Positions 28,955 through 35,687 of a DNA stretch of 64,000 nt are shown piece by piece. Each line of letters begins with the position of its first letter. Position 1 is the stretch's first letter. This DNA comes from a virus: the IMG/VR virus record IMGVR_UViG_3300037086_000474, positions 48,463 to 112,462 of that record; one strand, 5' to 3'. A program made the translations under genes and the position numbers. The notes beneath the pieces are model-generated. The model saw only the letters and a list, made by a program, of their open reading frames with translations. It was not told the DNA's origin and ran no database searches.

Positions 28955-31905
28955 CTAAACAAGATCTAGCTGAACAACAACTAAAAGAAAACTACAAGAA
29001 ATATGGATTTGATCTTCCATGGGATAAGATTCGATGGGGAGGGGCTCTAATCGAAACTACTCTTAATGATGGAAGTGTGGAGATTGTAGACAGATTAGTT
29101 GAATTCACTCTTTGTTCTCTATATTCTTTCTATTACATAGATAGATATTGCTGGACCGTTCCATCAAACGGTGGGCCAATACCACTCAAACTCTTTTATT
29201 TTCAAAAAGATGCTCTGGGGCTTTTTCAGAAATACAGCAAAGTCATATTCAGAAAGTGCCTGACCGAGGACAACTATATCCAAACAGACAGAGGATTGAT
29301 TTCAATCAAGGAAGCCAAAGTTGGAGACAAGATCCTAACTCTCAAGGACGGCGTTCCTTATTGGGATGAGATTGTTGATTTTTGGGAAAATGAAGAAAAA
29401 CAGGAAGTCGTTAAAATTCATCAATACAATGGAAATATGTTGGAATGCAGTTTAGATCATCCAACAATGACGACAGAAGGGTGGAAAGAGGCTAAGGATA
29501 TAAAGAAAAATGACGAATTAATTTCTTTTTTTGAAAAAGAAACATTTGGAGATTTTGAACTTGAATCTGATGAATTAGCAAAACTCATTGGCTTTTACAT
29601 AGCTGATGGCAAAGCAAGAAGAACCCATTTCACTAATACAAACAAAAAGTACGCTAAAGAGGTATTTGAGGCTTCCAAGCTTTTCAAAGATATAAAACCG
29701 CGCATGGTAACTCATATAAACACTAATCCAAGACATAAAAAATATGGATATAGTGTTAGCATGTCTAATGGAGATCATTCTGGCAGCTACACATCTAGTT
29801 ATCTCAGATTTGCTGATAGGTTTAATTTTGGTAAAATTGGAAGAGAGAGATTTCTTTCAGAAGAAACTATGAATCTGAATAAACGGCAAATGTCGATTCT
29901 TTTGAATCGATTATATGCTGGAGATGGATGGGCCACTATTGGAAAACGTTCAAATAGTGCTGGTGCTCTTTTTGTTGATTTTGGTGTCGGAATAGGAATG
30001 CCCAACAAAAAATTCGCATATCAAGTGCAGAACATACTAAATACTAAATATGGCATAAAAACAGCTATCAAATATGAAGATAGATTTTGGAGAGTTCAAA
30101 CAGTTGATAAGTATTCTGGTTTAAAGTTTGCTAAAGAGATTGGCATCCAAGGTAAAATTAGTGATAGATTCATCAATAGGGCAGAGAAATCTATAAAATA
30201 CATAGGAAAAAATCCAAATAAAGTTGGAAGAATAAAAAACATAGGAAAAAAAACAACGTATGATATAACAACTAAGACTGGAACATTTTTGGCTAATGGA
30301 ATTTTAGTTCACAACTGTCGCCAGGTTGGTGCCTCTGTTCTTTCTGGATGCTATGCTCTTTGGAGAGCCAATTTTCAATTGTCACAGAACATCAAAGTCA
30401 TTTCTTTGAAGATTGATGATGCTCGCGAATTCAAAGAGAAGACAATTGATCTCAATTATCTCAACATGCCAGGATTTTTGAAAACTGTTGCAACCAGAGA
30501 CGGAAATAACAGAACTACTCTGAAGCTCAAAAATGGCTCAATGATAAAGATTCTTCCAAAGTCTAAAAATGCAGGTCGTGGTGGTACTCCTTCACTCGTA
30601 ATTATAGACGAGGCAGCATTTAATGAATGGATGGATCATATTTGGAAATCCATTGAACCATCATTGGACAAGGGTGGAGACATCATTGTTATTTCGACGA
30701 CCAATGGTGTTGGAAATTGGTACCATCTTACATATTCTAGAGCAGAGACTGGAGAGAATGAATTTTATCCAATTCATATTCCATGGTGGAAATATCCTGG
30801 AAGAGACAACCCATGGCTTCAAGATGTGCTCGATGGAAAAATACCAACAGACCAAATAGAAGATTTTGTTGCAGTTGAAGAATTAAAACAGCTCGCCTAT
30901 GAAGGCGACCCAAGAAAAGCTCCATGGCTTTGGAAGAGACGACATAATGCTAAGAACGAAAAAGACTTCCATCAAGAAATATTAGCAGAGTTTATTGGTT
31001 CTGGTGATACGGTCACGACTCCAAAAACAATCATGAGATTAGAGGCCGAAAAAAGAGATCCAAGATGGGTTGATCGTATGCCGAATGGAGAGGGACCATA
31101 TGCTGGACTTTGGTGCTGGGAAGACAGAAAAGAAGACCGTTATTACATGCTCACTGCTGATACAGCAACTGGTCATGGAAGAGATTTTTCCACCTTTCAA
31201 GTTATGGACATTTTCAACAGAGAGCAGGTTGCAGAATTTAGATATCAAATACCAACGGATAGTTTTGGAATGCTGATAAAGAAAATGGCTCGTTATTACA
31301 ACAACGCCTTTGTGGTAGTTGAAACAAACCACCCTGGACCAGCAACTTTTAATGAAGTCTATAAATCAAGAATAGATCCATACCCTAATGTATATGTGCA
31401 AAAAAGAGGCAAGGATTTGGCATCTTGGGAAACGACATCAAAGACAAGAGTAAAGTTAATAGAGGCTTATTTTAGAGATTTGGAAAATGGATCCATTCAT
31501 GTTTATTCAAGTCGACTTTTGGAAGAAATCAAGACATTTATTTGGTCAGATTCCGACAAACCAGAAGCTCTGACTGGATACAATGATGACTTGGTTATGT
31601 CTCTTGCTATGTTCTGTCATTTGAAAGACAAACAGCAAACAGCAATGCCTCTTATTCTGAGCTCATCGTACAGTAAGGCTAGTGAATATTCTGAAACAAT
31701 GCCAGATTTGAAATGGGCTGAAAGAGAGCGACAGATTACTGAAATGTATGGAGTAAGTCTGGAAGATTGGTACTGGGTGAGTGGGAATAAGGCTCCAGAT
31801 GAGTATTTAAAAATGAAGGAGCGGCAGGAGCAAGATAAAGAAGAGAGGCAAGTAGTTTTAGAAAAGCCTCCAGAGTGGTTGACTAAGATTGTAAAGGATA
31901 AATAA
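28951..31905 (+). CDS. terL: Terminase large subunit with in-frame intein
   Basis: 984-residue precursor. I chose the ATG at 28951 (ATGA overlap with the previous gene). Removing the intein (residues 103-455) leaves 631 residues, normal for a T4-type large terminase. ATPase motifs: a Walker A-like KCRQVGAS formed only after splicing, Walker B VIIDEAAF (D553, E554) and coupling motif ISTTNG. Nuclease motifs: D737 in TADTATGHG, E791 in VVVETNHPG and D879/D880 in GYNDDLV. TerL pumps DNA into the prohead and cuts it. Without splicing the ATPase site is split, so the intein must be removed for packaging. Confidence 0.92.
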   Translation: MTKQDLAEQQLKENYKKYGFDLPWDKIRWGGALIETTLNDGSVEIVDRLVEFTLCSLYSFYYIDRYCWTVPSNGGPIPLKLFYFQKDALGLFQKYSKVIFRKCLTEDNYIQTDRGLISIKEAKVGDKILTLKDGVPYWDEIVDFWENEEKQEVVKIHQYNGNMLECSLDHPTMTTEGWKEAKDIKKNDELISFFEKETFGDFELESDELAKLIGFYIADGKARRTHFTNTNKKYAKEVFEASKLFKDIKPRMVTHINTNPRHKKYGYSVSMSNGDHSGSYTSSYLRFADRFNFGKIGRERFLSEETMNLNKRQMSILLNRLYAGDGWATIGKRSNSAGALFVDFGVGIGMPNKKFAYQVQNILNTKYGIKTAIKYEDRFWRVQTVDKYSGLKFAKEIGIQGKISDRFINRAEKSIKYIGKNPNKVGRIKNIGKKTTYDITTKTGTFLANGILVHNCRQVGASVLSGCYALWRANFQLSQNIKVISLKIDDAREFKEKTIDLNYLNMPGFLKTVATRDGNNRTTLKLKNGSMIKILPKSKNAGRGGTPSLVIIDEAAFNEWMDHIWKSIEPSLDKGGDIIVISTTNGVGNWYHLTYSRAETGENEFYPIHIPWWKYPGRDNPWLQDVLDGKIPTDQIEDFVAVEELKQLAYEGDPRKAPWLWKRRHNAKNEKDFHQEILAEFIGSGDTVTTPKTIMRLEAEKRDPRWVDRMPNGEGPYAGLWCWEDRKEDRYYMLTADTATGHGRDFSTFQVMDIFNREQVAEFRYQIPTDSFGMLIKKMARYYNNAFVVVETNHPGPATFNEVYKSRIDPYPNVYVQKRGKDLASWETTSKTRVKLIEAYFRDLENGSIHVYSSRLLEEIKTFIWSDSDKPEALTGYNDDLVMSLAMFCHLKDKQQTAMPLILSSSYSKASEYSETMPDLKWAERERQITEMYGVSLEDWYWVSGNKAPDEYLKMKERQEQDKEERQVVLEKPPEWLTKIVKDK
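29257..30315 (+). mobile_element. LAGLIDADG intein in terL, 353 aa
   Basis: It begins at Cys103 (CLTEDNYIQTDRGL, block A) and contains SLDHPTM (block B). The homing endonuclease core has two motifs, LIGFYIADGKA and LYAGDGWATI. It ends TYDITTKTGTFLANG followed by ILVHN (blocks F and G), with +1 residue Cys456. Both splice junction residues are intact (Cys1, terminal His-Asn, +1 Cys). The insertion splits lysine from CRQVGAS in the ATP-binding motif, a typical conserved target. Both LAGLIDADG motifs look complete, so the nuclease may be active. Confidence 0.92.
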
Positions 31906-32217
31906 ATGAAATATGAGAAATTGGCCGAACAAGTTCAAGCAGCCCTCACGGCTCAAAGATTGACAAGAGCTGCCGGACGGGCATTTACTTATAAAGGTCC
32001 AGCAACTACTCGTGTCACTCGACAACAAAAGGTTAATCTCTATAAAGAAAAAGATCCAGCAAGCATCAAGGGAGCGCTTGAAAATGCTTTCGATATGATG
32101 ATCGCTGCGGTCAATGGAACTCATATTCAACAATTTGCCATTTCAAAGATCAATACACTTCGAACTCAACTCTACAATAAAATTGAAAATGAAGAGCACA
32201 TGAAGGAGCAGAAATGA
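31906..32217 (+). CDS. Hypothetical basic helical protein, 103 aa
   Basis: It begins directly after the terL stop (TAAATG) and overlaps the next gene by ATGA. The protein is helical, basic and Ala/Gln-rich (KLAEQVQAALTAQRLTRAAG). No known domain. Co-expression with terL suggests a packaging or structural role, which is inference. Confidence 0.55.
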   Translation: MKYEKLAEQVQAALTAQRLTRAAGRAFTYKGPATTRVTRQQKVNLYKEKDPASIKGALENAFDMMIAAVNGTHIQQFAISKINTLRTQLYNKIENEEHMKEQK

Positions 32218-32405
32218 TTTTCAATATAGCTCTTGAAATGCTCAAAGTTCCTGACATTATCAATCGACCCACCAAAAGAATCTCACGGGCTTGGAACGCT
32301 GCTCAAGGCAAAAATGATGATTTGAAGAACAAAAAGCGTAAAAAGAAGAGCTCATCTGAAAAGCGACAAAAAGCTATTTTAGAGCCTAAGTTCAAGTATT
32401 TATAA
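32214..32405 (+). CDS. Hypothetical basic protein, 63 aa
   Basis: Short, with a helical N-terminus (FNIALEMLKVPDIINRP) and a very basic C-terminal half rich in Lys, Arg and Ser. ATGA overlap with the previous gene. Possibly nucleic-acid binding. No family recognised. Confidence 0.5.
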   Translation: MIFNIALEMLKVPDIINRPTKRISRAWNAAQGKNDDLKNKKRKKKSSSEKRQKAILEPKFKYL

Positions 32406-32411
32406 TACTAT

Positions 32412-32780
32412 ATGAAAAAATTGATACTAGTCATCATCCTAATGCTCGTAGTGGCAGAATGCTTTGGGGCCACAAATAGTGCAGTCGTGTTTCCAAACAT
32501 GAACTTCAATCAGGGACTCAACTTCATAGATGGATATTTTTCTGTCATTGGGACGGTAGTTGTCTCTATTGTTTTGCCCTTTGTCTTTGATGATCCTATG
32601 GATAAAGTCACTGGTATACCTCCTGGATTTCTTTATTGTTCTATGGATGCAATTCTTATCGCCTCTGCTATTTGGAACCTTACTATTGCGACCTCAGAAT
32701 GGGGCCATCAGCACTACACCAATCCGAAACTTTTTAGTACCAATGTTTATGTTCTTGGATTCAAGATTTTTTCCATCTAG
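32412..32780 (+). CDS. Membrane protein with N-terminal signal-like helix, 122 aa
   Basis: Starts with a lysine pair and hydrophobic helix (KKLILVIILMLVVAECFGA) that could be a signal peptide or first transmembrane span. Two more hydrophobic stretches follow (VIGTVVVSIVLPFVF and LIASAIWNLTIA). It could be a holin, spanin-like or superinfection-exclusion protein. No specific motif decides. Confidence 0.5.
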   Translation: MKKLILVIILMLVVAECFGATNSAVVFPNMNFNQGLNFIDGYFSVIGTVVVSIVLPFVFDDPMDKVTGIPPGFLYCSMDAILIASAIWNLTIATSEWGHQHYTNPKLFSTNVYVLGFKIFSI

Positions 32781-32787
32781 CATACTT
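32779..32787 (+). promoter_or_regulatory. Intergenic motif AGCATACTT
   Basis: This 9-mer overlaps the stop of the membrane-protein gene and lies 18 nt before a short open frame at 32806, with AGAGG between. It is one of four identical upstream copies in the window. Confidence 0.35.
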
Positions 32788-32805
32788 CATTCAGAGGTAT
32801 AGTCT

Positions 32806-32880
32806 ATGATGTCATTTATTTGGTGTCCAATTGGCAAGAAGGATAAGAATGCAACTTTGGATGAATTTGACAAGAAATAA
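32806..32880 (+). CDS. Possible 24-residue leader peptide
   Basis: ATG-ATG at 32806 behind AGAGG encodes MMSFIWCPIGKKDKNATLDE and four further residues, ending inside the next gene, which starts at 32849 in another frame. The 32-nt overlap and upstream motif suggest a leader or translationally coupled micro-protein. The evidence is only positional. Confidence 0.3.
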   Translation: MMSFIWCPIGKKDKNATLDEFDKK

Positions 32881-33439
32881 GCCCGATTTTGAATCAGCCA
32901 TAATAGCTTCTGGTTATGGAATAATTCGAGGTGTCATCAATCCTATCTACAAGGCTGATGACGTGAGGTCAAAACTCACTGGTCAGTATACCTATCTTGA
33001 ACCACTAGCAGAAACTAATCCTTTGAATCTTGGAGAGATCATTAAGTTCAAAATTGATGCGATTTCTCCATTAAAATTTCAGGGATTTGGTTTTGTCTTT
33101 GATGCTGACAGCGTTGGAATTGCTATCTTCTCCCAATTGAAACGCAATTTTTCTTGTCAGTTTGGAGCTTATTACAGCAAAGAAGGAGATTGGACCAGTC
33201 CACGTTTTTTCATGAGCATCAACGCTATGTTTGAAGCTGGAGTCGATTACGTTTTTTTGAATCCATCATTCCTTCCTGAAATCATTGAATGGGTCATAAA
33301 AATCCATGATAGAATGCTCTACAAAACTAGAGTTATATTAGAAAGTGATGAGGGGAGTTCAGATGATGTATTGGCATCTGGCGCCCATGGTCTTCTGCTT
33401 AAAGACTATGAGTATGTCAATTTTTTTGGTAAAGTCTAA
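32849..33439 (+). CDS. Hypothetical protein, 196 aa
   Basis: I chose the ATG at 32849 with AGAAGG 8 nt upstream. A TTG at 32831 lacks one. The protein is mixed alpha/beta and aromatic (QGFGFVFDADSVGIAIF, then SCQFGAYYSKEGDW) and ends with ASGAHGLLLKDYEYVNFFG. I do not recognise the family. Its stop overlaps the next gene's ATG (TAATG). Confidence 0.55.
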   Translation: MQLWMNLTRNKPDFESAIIASGYGIIRGVINPIYKADDVRSKLTGQYTYLEPLAETNPLNLGEIIKFKIDAISPLKFQGFGFVFDADSVGIAIFSQLKRNFSCQFGAYYSKEGDWTSPRFFMSINAMFEAGVDYVFLNPSFLPEIIEWVIKIHDRMLYKTRVILESDEGSSDDVLASGAHGLLLKDYEYVNFFGKV

Positions 33440-33885
33440 TGGGCACCAATTTTTACATGCGAACTAAAAATATAGAAAATTATCCTGAAAAAATTCGTTC
33501 TGATGAGTCTCTCAGCAGCAAGAATTTTTTTGGATGTATCCATATCGGTAAAAGAAGTGCTGCGGGTATGTGGTGCTATGATTGCGGAGTTACTCTTTGT
33601 AAAGACGGAATCGAAGGAATCCACAACGGCAAATCTGAATGGTACAAAGAGAGCGACAAATTTGTTTGCCCAAAGTGCGGCAAAGAAGTAAAGACTCATT
33701 GTTCTTCTTGGACTTGGGCTGTTGATCCGGGTGACGTGTTTTTCAAAGCAGAATTGATTTCAGGTTCCAACAAAAAAATCGTAGTAAATGAGTATGGAGA
33801 TGAAATTACTGGTGACGATTTTTTGATTGAACTCGAAAAGGTACCGATCAAATTCATACACTCAGTAGGAGTTGATTTCTCATGA
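33439..33885 (+). CDS. Zinc-ribbon hypothetical protein of a phage-wide type, 148 aa
   Basis: Starts GTNFYMRTK and continues FGCIHIGKRSAAG, a pattern I associate with small uncharacterised phage proteins. A CxxC pair (WCYDCG) and a second one (VCPKCGKE) form a probable zinc ribbon at residues 46-77. The C-terminal half has SGSNKKIVVNEYGDEITG. The function is unknown. It overlaps genes on both sides. Confidence 0.6.
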   Translation: MGTNFYMRTKNIENYPEKIRSDESLSSKNFFGCIHIGKRSAAGMWCYDCGVTLCKDGIEGIHNGKSEWYKESDKFVCPKCGKEVKTHCSSWTWAVDPGDVFFKAELISGSNKKIVVNEYGDEITGDDFLIELEKVPIKFIHSVGVDFS

Positions 33886-34043
33886 TAACAGTAGCTGATT
33901 TGATTAAGGAACTTAAAAATAGAGATCCAAAGGCCATCATTGTTGCTCGTGATAAATGGCAAACCTTCGAAATCAAAAGCATTGGAAGCAGCACTTGGCC
34001 ATATGGCAAAGACAAGAGACCGGCAGTATGGCTTTTGGAGTAA
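33882..34043 (+). CDS. Hypothetical short protein, 53 aa
   Basis: ATG at 33882 overlaps the preceding stop (ATGA). It encodes MITVADLIKELKNRDPKAII and 33 more residues, ending in TAA at 34043, one base before the next ATG. The perfect fit between neighbours and the well-formed helix-strand sequence argue that it is real, although it is very short. The function is unknown. Confidence 0.6.
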   Translation: MITVADLIKELKNRDPKAIIVARDKWQTFEIKSIGSSTWPYGKDKRPAVWLLE

Positions 34044-34044
34044 A

Positions 34045-34296
34045 ATGACTGACGCGAAGTTTGCCAAACTACTCCTATCAGATATCACTTGCGATGATTG
34101 TTTCTATAAGTTAAAATTAGTAAATATAGGAGCAAATTCGGCAGCACTTGCGTATGAGTTTAACCAAACGGCCAAAACGATAGGGGCGCACTGCAGAATC
34201 ATTGGATTAGTTGAGTTCAAATCCGACAAAGTTCCTTATGAAACCTACATCTTTCGAAGCAAGAGACTTTGCAAGCAGTGGAAGAGGAGAAAATAA
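34045..34296 (+). CDS. Hypothetical protein, 83 aa
   Basis: I chose the ATG at 34045, directly after the previous stop. An upstream in-frame start at 33940 lies inside the 53-residue gene. Sequence features: a Cys pair (TCDDC), a helix and a basic C-terminus (SKRLCKQWKRRK). It overlaps the next gene by TAATG. The function is unknown. Confidence 0.55.
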   Translation: MTDAKFAKLLLSDITCDDCFYKLKLVNIGANSAALAYEFNQTAKTIGAHCRIIGLVEFKSDKVPYETYIFRSKRLCKQWKRRK

Positions 34297-34703
34297 TGGG
34301 TTTCAACACGGTTGTCCATATTTTGAATGACATGTTCTCTCAACTCCAAGAGCATCCTAAGGAGTTTGTCGATTACATTCTCAGCAGAATGAATGGTGGT
34401 CCGAAATATCAAGGAAGTCCAGTAGATCAAGCAGTCGAAGTCATGCAAACCCACCATGCTTCTGATTATGTACTTTACCTCTCTGGTGGAAACACATGTT
34501 TCGATTTTTCTTCAAAAGAAATTGACAGACTTTTGGCTAGTGGCCACGATGAATACCTCGATAAGATTGTCAGAGAAGCTCAGTGGCATGTCACACGAAT
34601 GAAGAGATATGTCGCTGAACAGCGGGCAATAAGAGACCCTTTGCTCTACAAGGCGAAAAAGGCGGTGGCGAGCCATCGGGCTCGAAAGAAGGCAAAAAAA
34701 TGA
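34296..34703 (+). CDS. Hypothetical protein, 135 aa
   Basis: Start ATG overlaps the previous stop. Mostly helical, with MGFNTVVHILNDMFSQL at the N-terminus, a central SGGNTCFDFSSKEIDRLL and a basic helical tail. Proteins beginning GFNTVV... are frequent in phages without known function. Overlaps the next gene by ATGA. Confidence 0.55.
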   Translation: MGFNTVVHILNDMFSQLQEHPKEFVDYILSRMNGGPKYQGSPVDQAVEVMQTHHASDYVLYLSGGNTCFDFSSKEIDRLLASGHDEYLDKIVREAQWHVTRMKRYVAEQRAIRDPLLYKAKKAVASHRARKKAKK

Positions 34704-34897
34704 TCGACGTCAAGTTTAGTCATTTCAACAATGGCGCGTGTCCAATGTGTAAACATAACACCAATTGCAACATTCTTAAATCCATGAATCACTCAGTCAA
34801 CCTAGTGGCTAGTGCCAAATTTGATAAAGTGATGGAGATCGTTGTATATCGTTGTCCAGAGTTTGAAGAGAAGGATTTCATAGCTGATAAAGAATGA
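34700..34897 (+). CDS. Cysteine-containing small protein, 65 aa
   Basis: The CPMCKHNTNC cluster and a later YRCPEF suggest a small metal-binding or Fe-S-like site. 65 residues, ATGA overlaps at both ends. The function is unknown. Confidence 0.5.
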   Translation: MIDVKFSHFNNGACPMCKHNTNCNILKSMNHSVNLVASAKFDKVMEIVVYRCPEFEEKDFIADKE

Positions 34898-35139
34898 GTA
34901 CAAAAATCGCTCGTTTTTACCGTAAGCTTTCAGATCAGGAACTTTTTGGATGCATCAAAGACATCAAAAAACTCCATCAAACAGGTGTGCTTCCAAATAA
35001 CTCCATAGTGACCAAAGTCAAAGAAGATTTTTGCAATATTTCTGGCATGGGAGAAGCTGTGGCATTTGATGCCAACATCAAAAATCTACGGTGGGAAGCA
35101 GCCCAGAGATGGTTTGACCAAGTACTAGATCGCGTCTAA
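34894..35139 (+). CDS. Hypothetical protein, 81 aa
   Basis: Helical, charged, starting STKIARFYRKLSDQELFGCI. No known domain. Last gene of a tightly overlapping run. A 33-nt gap with an AAAGATAA box follows. Confidence 0.5.
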   Translation: MSTKIARFYRKLSDQELFGCIKDIKKLHQTGVLPNNSIVTKVKEDFCNISGMGEAVAFDANIKNLRWEAAQRWFDQVLDRV

Positions 35140-35159
35140 GAACAATCAAAAGCTACAGT

Positions 35160-35167
35160 AAAGATAA
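35160..35167 (+). promoter_or_regulatory. Candidate late-promoter box AAAGATAA close to a start codon
   Basis: AAAGATAA, then CCCAT, then the ATG at 35173: only 5 nt intervene and there is no Shine-Dalgarno sequence. If this is a -10 element, the transcript would start at or near the AUG. Confidence 0.45.
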
Positions 35168-35172
35168 CCCAT

Positions 35173-35436
35173 ATGAAACTATTCAAATGGTATTCTCGCA
35201 AAACAACAACTGGCATAATAGAATACGTCTTTCCATTTTTCGAGGTCAATCCAAGTGATCCTGGTGTGGCCTATTTTCAATACACTTCTAATGATTCATC
35301 TATAGGAATGGACGCCACATCAACTCCAGATTTTGAAAACATCTATACCAAAGACAAAAGCAATCACGAAGAAAAGATACACGGAATGATATATTCTCTT
35401 TTTACTGATCTATACCAAATATTGGAATATTTTTAG
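35173..35436 (+). CDS. Hypothetical small protein, 87 aa
   Basis: The N-terminal strand is aromatic (KLFKWYSRKTTTGIIEYVFPF) and the C-terminal helix contains HGMIYSLFTDLYQIL, fitting the small-protein family. It has no Shine-Dalgarno sequence and sits 5 nt after an AAAGATAA box. The function is unknown. Confidence 0.55.
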   Translation: MKLFKWYSRKTTTGIIEYVFPFFEVNPSDPGVAYFQYTSNDSSIGMDATSTPDFENIYTKDKSNHEEKIHGMIYSLFTDLYQILEYF

Positions 35437-35437
35437 G

Positions 35438-35683
35438 ATGAGAACAAAACCTGTGATTGGGAATATCTACTGGATAGTTTGGGAACATGGTGGCCTTCCA
35501 GATATTGGAGAGGCCATTGAATATGCCAGTGATCGACGAGTTCGAATGAAAGAGCTAACCTCTCACAACACTCTCAATATTTTCTATGGTCAAATTCATG
35601 AGAGGTTGCCCTACAAATTATCACCGTATCTAATGCAAAATGTGATCAAGAACCTTTTTGATAATAAGGCTCGTTTTAAATAA
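35438..35683 (+). CDS. Hypothetical small protein, 81 aa
   Basis: Starts RTKPVIGNIYWIVWEHGG, similar in style to the VGDIFYYFW and VGQLYYYF openings of the paralogues at 26.1-26.8 kb, and ends with the helix QNVIKNLFDNKARF. Begins one base after the previous stop and ends convergent with a minus-strand tail gene 4 nt away. Confidence 0.55.
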   Translation: MRTKPVIGNIYWIVWEHGGLPDIGEAIEYASDRRVRMKELTSHNTLNIFYGQIHERLPYKLSPYLMQNVIKNLFDNKARFK

Positions 35684-35687
35684 TATT

